In this document: positions 1 through 9,827 of the stretch, in pieces
How positions within the stretch are numbered: the first letter of the stretch is position 1
How the letters are laid out: the number at the start of each line of letters is the position of its first letter
DNA from: Cytospora piceicola
Taxonomy: Eukaryota > Ascomycota > Sordariomycetes > Diaporthales > Cytosporaceae
Reading direction: 5' to 3'
DNA: 64,000 nucleotides
Assembly (NCBI GenBank): GCA_023375675.1
Contig: JALQBC010000001.1
Coordinates: 682,001 to 746,000 of the forward strand
Notes under the pieces: model-generated
The model's database searches: none
What the model was told of the DNA's origin: nothing
The model's input: the letters and a program-made list of their open reading frames with translations, nothing else
Made by a program: the position numbers and the translations under genes

Positions 1-1103
1 TCCTCGGTTGGCGGCTCAATAGCAGCGTTTGCCAGTTACCTACTTGAGTACCTTAGTACCTGGTACACTACAGATCCGGCTGCATGTGCGGTTCAAACTG
101 CAAGTCCCTGCACCTGCCCCGTATTTACTGTGTACTGCGTATACCATAGTAGTGATGCCTTCAAAACGAAGATGCAGTGTAATGAAGAGACGGCACGGAT
201 GAGCCTTTCTCACGAGTCTCACGAGTCATTTGGGTAACATGCATCAGGAAACATCAGGGCAGCTTGGCCACAGAACGGAACTCTTGAGCCCTGCAAGGCA
301 TTATGTAAAACCTAACGAATACTGCGTCGGTGTTTTGCCCCCCTGGATGTTATATTGGAAAGATATCCCCAGGTTGAGGTTGTCTCTAATGCGAGTTTAA
401 TTCACAACTCTCTCGCCTGGAGAGAATGTCATAAGGATCTGAAAGCCCACACCTGTAAGTGGAGGCGGGGATTAGAAGTACCTGTACTTGAGATTGAATT
501 CCTACCCTTTTCCTGACACATAAGCAGATATAGGTGATGTAAATCCGACCAGGGAGGATAAAATACAAACAACTAATTGTTACCAATTTATATATTGTTT
601 CCGGTCATTTCTTGTACTCTTCTTACGAACTCACTCAACTCTCGCTCTGCTTGAAGGCCCCGCGCTTGATACTGAACCAGACCATCTCCTGATTGGTAAC
701 ATCGACATGGCAGGCTCCACCACAGTAAGCGGCAGCTAGCGAAGCTGGCCGGCATGACGCATCTCTTTCCCGTCCACCGTGGGGTTTCTAAGCTCTGGTC
801 CAAAAGTATTTGGTTTTTGTCAACTCGCCTTCACATCGTCGTGTCTCTTTCCACCAAGTAATGCCCTGAGACCAGCCACAGTCCACCGGCTTTAATGTTA
901 CATCTGACGAACGAGAATACTTCTACCAATCGAGCACCAGCTCGTTCAGACGTCGCTCTCCCGGCCGAGAACCACCTCATCAGATAAATAGCCCTCGCCC
1001 GCGATCTCACGACGCCCACAATCGTCGCGAACACTTCCTTCGCCCACCAATACATACCCATACCATACCAAACCCGGCCACGTCCCCGGATTCGATTCTC
1101 ACC
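1..1103. other. Upstream spacer of LTN1
   Basis: No convincing gene was seen here. All open frames are short, lack family resemblance and mostly start on non-ATG codons. The last few hundred bases before 1104 are C-rich and A/T-poor, as expected for the promoter and 5' leader of the listerin gene. The start context is ACCATGG, a strong eukaryotic initiation context. Confidence 0.5.
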
Positions 1104-4100
1104 ATGGTATCTAAGAAGTCCGGTGTAAAAGGGCGCGCTATCAGCGGTAGGGGATTTGGTAGTCCAGCCCCGTCTGGCTTTGGGGGCTTCTCTACACCAT
1201 CCGCAGGCACTGGCAGTCTCTCATACCTTTCCGAGGACCCCGACTTCTCCTTGATATCCGACTCCAATATTGTTGTTTCTTTCAAGAACCTCCTCAAGAA
1301 AGACAACACCACCAAATCCAAGGCCCTCGCAGAACTCGTCCAGTACACACAAACACACCCCAAAGACCAGGATGGGGGCATCGAAGAGGCAGTGCTGGAG
1401 ACATGGGTTCGGCTCTATCCCAGGATATCCATTGACAACGACCGTCGAGTCCGCGAGCTCTCACACACTCTCCAGTTCGAGTTGCTGAAGTCCGCCCGGA
1501 AACGAATGGAGAGAAATATACCCAAGATCGCGGGAGCTTGGTTGGCAGGAACATTTGACAAGGACAAGGCTGTCGCAAGAGCTGCCACGGAGGGGTTCTC
1601 CGCGTTCCTTACCACGGAAGAAAAGGTTACACAGTTCTGGAAGAAGTGCCAGCCCCAGGTCCTGCAATTTGCAACCGACGCAGTCATAGAAACGCCCGAT
1701 ACCTTGAGCGATGAGCGGTCCACGAAACCCGAGGATGCAGAAGCCAAATACTACCGTGTTGTCGCAGCAAGTTTCTCCTTGGTTCTTGGCCTTCTTCGAA
1801 GACTTTCCAGCGCAGACACGGAGAAGTACAACACAGAATATGAGACGTTCCTCACATCTGGCCCTGGAGATTGTGCCTGGTCTTTCGCAACAGCGGACGA
1901 TGCCCATGTCAGAAAGATGGTGTACCAGCTGCTGCATCTCTGCATGGAGAAGCGGAGGGAGCTGATACAGCCACAATTGTCTCAAATCGGGAAAATCTTG
2001 ACATCCGATGCTCTCAAGAAGTCTCAGATGGGGTCCACAGTCGACTTCCTTACGGTTTTGGCGAACTTGACACAACAGGACGGCGAGATCTGGGGCACGA
2101 AAAAGCCTCCACTTTCTCGATTACGGGGGTTTGTCGAGAAGGGATCCCAAGGTGGCCCTCCAAGTTTCTGGCAAGCCCTAGACAAGCTCCTAGCTGCCCT
2201 TCCACCGGAGACTATGTCCTCAGAGCTTGTTTCGCACTTCCTCAAGTCATTCAGGAGCGGCATCAGTAGGAGAGACGAGCCTAGAAGCAACGCACCTTAC
2301 GCGTGGATGGCCTATCTCAACACTGTCTCCCGCTTTGTAGCTTGCATCGACTCAGACGCTCGAACTTCTGTTATTGCAGAAAATGTCTTCCCATTGACGG
2401 AGAATTACTTGTTCCCACCTGAGCGGCAAGGAGAGTGGGCAGTGGGCAGAGAGATTGCCGTCCTTTCAAAGGCCTACCGGGTCGCAGCTCTCTCAGAGGA
2501 TGCTCAGATTTCGCAGGCCCTGGGCCGAGAATGGGAGAGACTGGCTGATATACTGGTGTCTCGGCTCTCCAACTCCCTGCCTGAAGTGTCAAAGGAGTTC
2601 GAGATATCTCAAACCAAGATTGCCGAGGATGGGAAACGGTGGTTCTCCGTTACTGGATCCATCCGTGCCGTGTTGAACACAGTATCGAGCCAAGCAGATG
2701 GCGTCGAACCCTCAGATCATACAGAGGCTGCTTCTCGCAAAGTCATACAAAGTGCGGCGGAGCTTCTCAAGCGAAGAAACTATAAACCTTTTGGTGCAGC
2801 TGCTATCCTGCTTTCGGCCATCAAGCAGACACCACACCTCCTCGGCTCGAGCGATGAGCACCTTCTAGCATCTTTGATCCCGACTGAATCCGATGAGGAA
2901 ATGGCAAAGTTGCTGTCTTCTCCCTCGGCTCCATATATCCTCTCAGGCCTTATGGCTATTTCTCACCATGACTTGGCCCAATACGGGTCCCTTTGGACTG
3001 CTACTGTTCGATCTCTTTTGAACATGGATGACAAATCGAAGGTGGATACGTATATAATAAAGCTGATATCCGACACTGCTGCAAAATCCCTGGCACAGGA
3101 GGAGGATGGCCTCAAGGAGTACATTGTGAGCAGGATGCTGGCTAGTGCGCGAAACGAGAGCCCGTCCTGGGAACTGTTCACCGCAGCTCTGGAGTGGGAT
3201 GCACTGTCGAGATCAAGCCTTCAAGCCGTCTCATCGCAAGTTGTGGAAGTCCTCAGCAGCGAGAACGAGTCAAGCGTCAAAGCCGTGGAGATCCTCCTGA
3301 GACAAAAACCCGCTTTGTTTTCAGAAGACGAAGCACTACACCTGAACCTAGTCACGAAGTTGCTCAGCATGACCGAGATCGACGATTCCTCCATCTCGGC
3401 ACGAGCAGGCCGCCTACAGTCGTTACTGGAGAATCACGTAGATGCCCAGCCTTCTGTCCTGAATATCATCCAAGAAAACTTGGACCAACCGGGGCCAAGC
3501 TCCTTGGGCGTCGACACTTTGGTTCAACAGGCTTTGGTTATGTCAAAGACTGGCGATGCAGACCTTGAGCAACTGTTCCCGAACACAAACATCTGGATGA
3601 GGGATCTGTTGCCAATTCTGGAATCTGATCTCAGCCCAGCACTGGCGCTGACAAGCAGCGTTGGTGGTGCATACTTCCTCCCGCAAGCTACCACGGGTAA
3701 ACCAGTTCGAACCCAGCGGGATCAAAGAGGGCTGTCCGTCCCGGCGCGGATGGCTATGTACACTGTCGCGCTTTTCGACAGCGGCATAGGGCTTGACTCG
3801 CTTCCCCAGAGGTTCCAAGCTGAGCTGCTCTACCTTGTATATCTTGTCGCGGAGCTTGCATCTGATCAGATAACGCTTATGGACGGGAATAAGCTGTTCA
3901 GCAATTTCGACGACCCAGACCTCCTCGTAGAAGTTGAGAGCTTTGTGTCATCAGCGAGGAGGATCATCAACAGCATCTTCGTCGAATCCTCGCAATGGAG
4001 ACCTGGCAAGGGCGGGGCAGCTTTGGTTGACGAACTCGTCGATATTATTATCAACCAAGCCAGAAACCTTACACCCATAGGTCTTTATAGCGCCCGGGCG

Positions 4101-5993
4101 TTGAGCGACATCTTCACAGCATTCACTGATGCTCACGGTCACGGTACTGTCGTTGAAGAGTGGATCATAACTCTCGACGTCATGAAGGCAACCCCATCTA
4201 CAGTCTTCCCGGCGGTGGCTCTTCTCTCAGGCTACGGCGAAGCCCTATCAGGCTCCAAGGCCGTCTCGAATCTCCTCAACCGACTCATTAGCGACATTGC
4301 CGGAGCCAAACCCCAAGCCGAGAAGACTCTGCTCTCCCTAGTCCTCCTTAACGCATGCATGTCAGTTTTCGAAGTAGGTCATCTACCTGTCGCCAACAAC
4401 CGGCTCGTGTTTGCTGTCAAGCAGATCACTACCTGGTTCGAGCAAGCAGACGGGGATTTGGGCTCCGCAATCTCTACGGAGAGTTGCCGGGCTCTTCAGC
4501 GCTTGCTGCCGTGTGTCCGTGAGGTATATGGCCCTTACTGGGACCAGACAATCGAGTTTTGTCTTTCCCTGTGGGCGCATGCTGCTGAAGACGCGCAAGA
4601 GCAGCGTTTGCCGTACATCCACGCCTCCGTCAAGCTGCTGTCCGGTCTCAAGGCAATCGATGAGCCCAACGACGACCTGGTCGAGGCGCTCGAGTCTCAT
4701 GCAGAGTCGATATATCACGGGCTGCTTGAACTCTTGAAGATGCCCACAGACAGTACCTCTCAGCCCCAAGAAATTATCGACGCGCTCTTGTGCCGCGAGG
4801 CCGAAAAGATCCCTTTGGAACACCTCAAGGATCTGAGCGATGTGTACGGCTTAGTGGCATCCGAATCTCGAGGAATTCAGACAGCCGGCTTCGACCTTCT
4901 CCACCGGGCTCTCCCTGTTGTCCAGGAGGAGCTGTCAGTCGACGTACTCATTGAGAAGAAGCAGGCCAAGCTACCTGATGAGCTCATGTCCCTTCTTCTC
5001 GACGCACCGACACTTGACGCCTACCCTGAAGAGATCCTAGTCCAGTTCCCTGCACCCATACGGTCATACCTGCTTTCTTGGAAGCTCATCTTTGACGCGT
5101 ACGGAGGGGCTGCATACAAGATCCGTGGCGACTACACCGAGCAGCTCAAAACTTCTGACGCCATTGGACCACTGATGGAGTTCACATTTGATGTGCTCGG
5201 TCACTCAGCCGCCAATCCGGTCAATATCGACAAAACCGGGTTGACGAATGAGGACATTCAGGACTACGACGTCAAGGTTGGCGACGGACTACCAGAGGAG
5301 AAGAACATGCAATGGCTTCTCATCCATCTGTTCTATCTTACGCTGAAGTATGTGCCCGGGCTCTTCAAGGCCTGGTTCATCGACTGCCGCTCGAAGCAGA
5401 CCAGGATCGCCGTCGAGCCGTGGATGACCAAGTGGTTCTCGCCCATCATCATCCACGCCGCCATCGAGGAAATCGAGAAGTGGTCCAAGTCCCAGGAAGT
5501 GGCCGACCCAGAGGAGAACGAGCTCGTGGTCAAGGTCAACTACAAGCAGCGGGAGATCACCGCCTCGTACCCGATCGACGACGGCGGCGACGAGCAGTCG
5601 GCGACCCTGCTCCTGCAGATCAACGCCAACTTCCCGCTCGGCAACGTGACCGTGACGGGGCTGAACCGCGTGGGCTGCAGCGAGAGGACGTGGATGTCGT
5701 GGTGCCGGATCACGCAGGGCATCATCACCATCTCCAACGGCAGCGTCATCGACGGGCTCAGCGCGTTCCGGCGGAACGTGGTGGGGGCGCTCAAGGGCCA
5801 CGTCGAGTGCGCCATCTGCTACTCGTTCATCGCGGTCGACAAGAAGATGCCGGACAAGAGGTGCGGGACGTGCAAGAACCTGTTCCACCGGGACTGCCTG
5901 TTCAAGTGGTTCAACTCGGCGAACCAGAACACCTGCCCGCTGTGCCGGACGAGGATGGACTTTGTGGACAAGAAGAAGACTTTTAGGAATTAG
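1104..5993 (+). CDS. LTN1: Listerin E3 ubiquitin-protein ligase (ribosome quality control)
   Basis: Intronless frame of 1629 residues, the usual length for fungal Ltn1/Rkr1. In this family the protein binds stalled 60S subunits with Rqc2 and ubiquitinates the trapped nascent chain for extraction by Cdc48. The N-terminus has the family pattern: a Gly/Ser-rich leader, then FSLISDSNIVVSFKNLLKKD followed by KAL.EL helices. The middle is a long run of HEAT/ARM-like helices. The C-terminus has an RWD-like segment and then a RING-CH finger at about residues 1569-1614, with ligands in the order CAIC, CGTC, H..C and CPLC. The start at 1104 sits in ACCATGG and is the first ATG of the conserved N-terminus. 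All catalytic-domain ligands are present and no lesion was seen. GC content rises sharply over the last 600 bp, which encode the RWD/RING part. Family assignment is firm; function is inferred from homology. Confidence 0.96.
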   Translation: MVSKKSGVKGRAISGRGFGSPAPSGFGGFSTPSAGTGSLSYLSEDPDFSLISDSNIVVSFKNLLKKDNTTKSKALAELVQYTQTHPKDQDGGIEEAVLETWVRLYPRISIDNDRRVRELSHTLQFELLKSARKRMERNIPKIAGAWLAGTFDKDKAVARAATEGFSAFLTTEEKVTQFWKKCQPQVLQFATDAVIETPDTLSDERSTKPEDAEAKYYRVVAASFSLVLGLLRRLSSADTEKYNTEYETFLTSGPGDCAWSFATADDAHVRKMVYQLLHLCMEKRRELIQPQLSQIGKILTSDALKKSQMGSTVDFLTVLANLTQQDGEIWGTKKPPLSRLRGFVEKGSQGGPPSFWQALDKLLAALPPETMSSELVSHFLKSFRSGISRRDEPRSNAPYAWMAYLNTVSRFVACIDSDARTSVIAENVFPLTENYLFPPERQGEWAVGREIAVLSKAYRVAALSEDAQISQALGREWERLADILVSRLSNSLPEVSKEFEISQTKIAEDGKRWFSVTGSIRAVLNTVSSQADGVEPSDHTEAASRKVIQSAAELLKRRNYKPFGAAAILLSAIKQTPHLLGSSDEHLLASLIPTESDEEMAKLLSSPSAPYILSGLMAISHHDLAQYGSLWTATVRSLLNMDDKSKVDTYIIKLISDTAAKSLAQEEDGLKEYIVSRMLASARNESPSWELFTAALEWDALSRSSLQAVSSQVVEVLSSENESSVKAVEILLRQKPALFSEDEALHLNLVTKLLSMTEIDDSSISARAGRLQSLLENHVDAQPSVLNIIQENLDQPGPSSLGVDTLVQQALVMSKTGDADLEQLFPNTNIWMRDLLPILESDLSPALALTSSVGGAYFLPQATTGKPVRTQRDQRGLSVPARMAMYTVALFDSGIGLDSLPQRFQAELLYLVYLVAELASDQITLMDGNKLFSNFDDPDLLVEVESFVSSARRIINSIFVESSQWRPGKGGAALVDELVDIIINQARNLTPIGLYSARALSDIFTAFTDAHGHGTVVEEWIITLDVMKATPSTVFPAVALLSGYGEALSGSKAVSNLLNRLISDIAGAKPQAEKTLLSLVLLNACMSVFEVGHLPVANNRLVFAVKQITTWFEQADGDLGSAISTESCRALQRLLPCVREVYGPYWDQTIEFCLSLWAHAAEDAQEQRLPYIHASVKLLSGLKAIDEPNDDLVEALESHAESIYHGLLELLKMPTDSTSQPQEIIDALLCREAEKIPLEHLKDLSDVYGLVASESRGIQTAGFDLLHRALPVVQEELSVDVLIEKKQAKLPDELMSLLLDAPTLDAYPEEILVQFPAPIRSYLLSWKLIFDAYGGAAYKIRGDYTEQLKTSDAIGPLMEFTFDVLGHSAANPVNIDKTGLTNEDIQDYDVKVGDGLPEEKNMQWLLIHLFYLTLKYVPGLFKAWFIDCRSKQTRIAVEPWMTKWFSPIIIHAAIEEIEKWSKSQEVADPEENELVVKVNYKQREITASYPIDDGGDEQSATLLLQINANFPLGNVTVTGLNRVGCSERTWMSWCRITQGIITISNGSVIDGLSAFRRNVVGALKGHVECAICYSFIAVDKKMPDKRCGTCKNLFHRDCLFKWFNSANQNTCPLCRTRMDFVDKKKTFRN

Positions 5994-7380
5994 GAAGCAA
6001 GGAGAGAAGGGATGTGGGGGGGAGGGGTTGAGATGTACATATGGGGACACCGCGATAGTAAGGCGGTTGGGCTCGTATGACTACAGGGAGCGCTTGAGTT
6101 AGGGTTGAGCAGATATGTGACATGTGGTGGCATTTGCATGGTACTTTAGAGGGGATGAGAGCAAGATAAAATCATATATCAAACATCATACCTGACAAAA
6201 CCATGTGTCTGTTTTTTTGTGTTTTTTTTTACCAAAGGCAATGTTAGACGTAGGTATGTCCAGATACCTCTTCCAATATTGCCTCTTGGCCTACAAGGAT
6301 GATAGCTCGCCGTAGCGGCGACTGGGCATGATGCAGACGGCTGATGTCTGTGAGGGTTGTATACTGACTGAGCTGTCTCATCGAAGAAGGGGGAAGAGGT
6401 ATGCTTGAGTGACCACAATACAGAGTTGCTCTGTCAATTTATGTGAAGCTATTCCAATGCTCCCGGCGATGTTATCAATGTTCCGCTTGACGTCAGGAGC
6501 ACAAGTCTCCATTTCTGTGACTGCTTCACCTGATTGTCAATGCAATTCCTGGTCTGTCTGTCTAGATGCATCGTCTGAAACGTCTTTGATGGCCGTAGAT
6601 AGGCCAAAATGGACTTTTTCTTATGAAACACAGAGAGATCTTGTTGGCACAGCAATATGGACCGACCGTGGAGGAGGCTGGCAGGATCATGGATCAACAG
6701 ATCAACAAGGGCGGGGAAAGCCAAACCCACGTGTCTCCCCCATCTTCACCCATCTCCAGCTTATTAAGAGGCATTTCCAGCGTCACCGCACATTTTGGGC
6801 CGACTCAGCCGGTATAAGTAACTTCAAGTGCATCATCACTACGAAAGTATCTCCATTCCTCACCTAATCCTTTTTTTTTTTGGGAAGTACATCCTTCCTC
6901 ACACACCGGTTTGTCAATCGCGTGAGCTGCAGCAAGGCCCCGACCGCCGGAGAACAACAATAACACGCCACCGGTGCGGCCTGCTCAGTAAAACAATACC
7001 ACAGTAATACCACAGTAATACGCGAGCAGCCCGGCGAATGCAACTCTTATGCGACCGTCCAAGAGGCCGGCTCTAACCGCCCCGGCCATTTAACAACATC
7101 AATCAGCCTGAGTGTCAGCCAACGAACAAAACAGCACTGCTACCTCACCATCAATTAGATGGAAAGAACCGGGTGCGCTGTGCATTAGTTGGAAAAAAGG
7201 GCCGCAACCGTCGAGTCTGGACCCAACCAGATAAAATCATATCTGCGATAGGCTCGCTCTCCGAGGAAGTCAAGACTCCTGCTCTCGAAGCATCACCAAC
7301 AGGCAATTACATCCAACCCCAGCCGCGAGGAGGGTCAACTCGAGGGTCCAACCACGCTAGGAACACCACCATCATCGAGC
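5994..7380. other. Intergenic, LTN1 3' end and leader of the next gene
   Basis: No gene was recognised. It contains short T-rich runs (6210-6230, 6870-6882) and, near 7000, a doubled ACCACAGTAAT element. An open frame starting near 7173 on a non-ATG codon overlaps the next gene in another frame and is judged a shadow. CT/CA-rich sequence before 7381 looks like a fungal 5' leader. Confidence 0.4.
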
Positions 7381-8292
7381 ATGGGCGCCCAGACTCTTGG
7401 CAAGAAGCACGGCCTGATGGACCGGCTGCGACACGTCCGCTCGTCAGCCGTGCCCGCCCCAGCCGGCAGCACGCGCGACGGCGGCCACGGCGGCGAGGAG
7501 CCGCCAGCAGCCTGCCCCCCGCCGCAGGCGGAGGAGCTGGGGGCCCCGCCGCGCGGCCGGCCGCCAGGCGGCAGGGCGAGGGGGCCACCACCGCCCACAA
7601 AGGCCCGCCGGGACGGGGCTCTCGACGTGCAGGAGCTGGACACCAGGCTCGAGCAGTACGCCCGCGCCTCCGGGCCGCCCCGGCGGGACCGCTCGGCGGG
7701 GGGCGACGACGACGGCGAGCCGGGCGGCGAGGGCCTGCGGCGGGTGGCCAGCGCGGGGTCGGCGGGGGCGGCGTCGTCCGACTTCCAGGCGTTCCTCCGC
7801 GAGGCCGAGGAGGACGACCGCCACGACAGGGGCCACGGGGCGCCGGGGCGGGGCCGCGAGCTGCAGCAGCAGCCGCCGCTCAACCCGTTCTACTCAAACG
7901 GCTGGGCGGCCCGCTCGGAGCCGCCAGAGAAGCTCTCGGAGGTCGAGGAGTCGGGCGGCGAGGACGGCGGCTGCAGCAGCAGCAGCAGCGGCGGCGAGGG
8001 CAGCGGGTCCGGCGGCGGCCTCGCCGACGGGGACAAGGACGCGGCGGACGCGGCGCCGAGGATGCCGCCGCTGCCGCGGGCCAACACGGACCCCTGCGGC
8101 GTGCAGCAGGGGGGCGGCGGCCGGCACGTGCAGTTCACCTCGGGCACCGGCGGGGCCGGGGCCCGGCCCGGGGGCAGGAGGGGCTCGGGCGCGAGCTGCA
8201 CGCAGCGGCTGAAGTCGCCGCCGAGGCCGGTGCGCAGGCAGAGGAGCATGATGAAGGTCATCTCGGACTATATCCGGCTGCCCCGGGACTGA
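7381..8292 (+). CDS. Low-complexity hypothetical protein, 303 aa
   Basis: I do not recognise this gene. It is an uninterrupted 303-residue frame opening with MGAQTLGKKHGLMDRLRHVR, and very rich in Gly, Pro, Ala, Arg and Asp/Glu. It has a poly-Ser stretch near residues 199-206 and no membrane segment or signal peptide. The basic N-terminus and the C-terminus (a KSPPRPVRRQRS stretch, then a hydrophobic ISDYIRLP segment) are the least biased parts and the best candidates for conserved ends. Coding GC is very high, so overlapping antisense frames are open by chance. I chose this frame because it starts on ATG, its composition fits a disordered protein, and it ends just before an AT-rich 3' region. 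It may be a lineage-specific disordered regulator. Confidence 0.55.
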   Translation: MGAQTLGKKHGLMDRLRHVRSSAVPAPAGSTRDGGHGGEEPPAACPPPQAEELGAPPRGRPPGGRARGPPPPTKARRDGALDVQELDTRLEQYARASGPPRRDRSAGGDDDGEPGGEGLRRVASAGSAGAASSDFQAFLREAEEDDRHDRGHGAPGRGRELQQQPPLNPFYSNGWAARSEPPEKLSEVEESGGEDGGCSSSSSGGEGSGSGGGLADGDKDAADAAPRMPPLPRANTDPCGVQQGGGGRHVQFTSGTGGAGARPGGRRGSGASCTQRLKSPPRPVRRQRSMMKVISDYIRLPRD

Positions 8293-8876
8293 GCGAGGGG
8301 GGGTTGTTGGTGTCGGGGACGGTACCGGGGCTGCCCGGGGCGGTTGGGCTGTTTGGGAGGGGGGAGAGGTTAGAACAGGGTATACAAGAGGATACGCAGG
8401 CCTGGGGTTCCGGTGTTTATTAACAGAGGAATATAATGTTTTGTATGAAATAGAGTCAAAGGGTTATTTTTACCAAATTAAGCCTCGCATGTATGTGTTG
8501 CATCGGGACCAAGGTTGAAAACGGTGGGATCGTTGTGGCATAAGATAAAAACCTATATGCTCGTGATACCTTTCGTCAAAACCTCGTCCATCATGCAATT
8601 GCTTCCTGAATCCAAAATTTTGCCTGCCCACTTGTACCAAATTTAGAACGCCCGAGAAACACCTGAAACTCCCTGACAAGGCTGCCCACCAAGTCTTTGG
8701 CCCTTTGCCGGGAATCGCACTTCCCCTGAAGTGCCAGCCTGACATGTCCGCGTCCTCATACCGAATGTGAGGCGGCGGACCATAAACATGAAGCAAACCC
8801 CCAACCCTGCAACTCCCGTTTCCCAAATTCCCATTCCCAAATATCCATAGCCGTAACTTCGGAAAACGCTCTCAAA
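8293..8876. other. Convergent 3' intergenic region
   Basis: This region separates two convergent genes. It is AT-richer, with short A/T runs and ATATAATG-like sequence near 8430 suited to polyadenylation. No gene was seen. Confidence 0.4.
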
Positions 8877-9827
8877 TCAATTACTCTTGCTCTCCTGGTC
8901 CCAGATCACCAGCCCCGTGACGACCGCCATGACGGCCCACCTCTCCCCCAGCGCCCCCGAGACGCCCGTCCCGGTGAAGGCAAACTTCCACAGCTTGGAC
9001 ATGCTCATGACGGCGTGCGTGCAGACGGCGACGACCTCGTGGTTGTCGTTGGAGGGGGGCCCGCTCCCCGCCACCGTCACCCCCCCGGGCGGCAGCTCGT
9101 TGCTCAGCCGGACCAGCTTCCAGCCCTGCGACCGCCCGCCCAGGCTGCCGACGGCGAGGCTGTTGCTCCTCCGCCACTCGAAGGCCTCGGCGCGGTAGCC
9201 GCCCGGGCCGCCGGGCCAGGGGACCTCGACGCTGAAGGCGAAGCGCGCGCGCATGGGGCCCGGCACCTGGACGGAGACGGGGCGGGCGGGGCGGCCCGGG
9301 AGCGGGGGCAGGAAGACGTCCATGCGGCGGGCGGGCGAGCCGTAGGCCACGTTGGCCAGGGGCGGGTTGTCCTCGCTGGGCCCGTTGTGCAGCACGAGGT
9401 TGGCCTGGGCGTGGGCCTGGGCGGACCAGCCGGCCCAGGTGGTGACGGCGTAGATGGGCGTGCTCTGGTGCTCGCCGAGGGAGAAGGAGGCGCGGGTGGA
9501 GAGCGGGTTGCGGTAGAGGTTGAAGGCCGGGGGGAACTGGCGGTTCACGCGCGGCTGGGGGAGGATCTGCTGGAATGTCTGGGCGGCTGGTGTTTGGGGG
9601 GTTGTGGGTAATGATGATGATGACGAGGCGCGTCCGCCAGGGGTGGTCGGGGTGGTTTGGGTGCCGTTGGGCTTGCTGTGGTTGTGGGCGTGGTTGTGGT
9701 AACTGGTCGGGGATCTCGGTGGTGTCGGCGGCGGTGGTGGCCTCTGGTTGTTTCTTGACGAGCCGACGACTGCTTCCTCGTAGGATGGCGGCGGCTCGGC
9801 GTCGTCAAAGATGTTGTGGTTGCTCAT
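8877..9827 (-). CDS. PPxY-motif hypothetical protein, 316 aa
   Basis: Not assigned to a named family. The frame stays open upstream to 10160, but the ATG at 9827 (MSNHNIFDDAEPPPSYEEAV) is the likely start because the upstream extension has no protein-like composition. Near the N-terminus is PPPSYEEAV, a PPxY motif of the kind bound by WW domains of Nedd4/Rsp5 ubiquitin ligases. A Pro/Thr/Ser/His-rich linker follows (about residues 20-85). The C-terminal 200 residues are ordered and beta-rich in appearance, with conserved-looking patterns such as FNLYRNPLSTRASFSLGEH and AYGSPARRMDVFLPPLPG. This layout resembles fungal proteins with a LURP/Tubby-like C-terminal fold, but that is an inference from pattern. 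No signal peptide or membrane span was seen. It converges with the 303-aa gene to its left. Confidence 0.6.
   Translation of the reverse strand: MSNHNIFDDAEPPPSYEEAVVGSSRNNQRPPPPPTPPRSPTSYHNHAHNHSKPNGTQTTPTTPGGRASSSSSLPTTPQTPAAQTFQQILPQPRVNRQFPPAFNLYRNPLSTRASFSLGEHQSTPIYAVTTWAGWSAQAHAQANLVLHNGPSEDNPPLANVAYGSPARRMDVFLPPLPGRPARPVSVQVPGPMRARFAFSVEVPWPGGPGGYRAEAFEWRRSNSLAVGSLGGRSQGWKLVRLSNELPPGGVTVAGSGPPSNDNHEVVAVCTHAVMSMSKLWKFAFTGTGVSGALGERWAVMAVVTGLVIWDQESKSN

Noticed and set aside
5289..6050. Long minus-strand open frame antisense to the end of LTN1
   Set aside because: It is a shadow of very GC-rich, strongly biased coding DNA on the plus strand. Its composition (Val/Asp/His/Arg-rich) matches a complement-strand artefact.
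7173..8423. 416-codon plus-strand frame overlapping the 303-aa gene
   Set aside because: It starts on a non-ATG codon, is almost entirely Arg/Gly/Ala, and runs into untranslated sequence; the ATG-led 303-aa frame is more protein-like.
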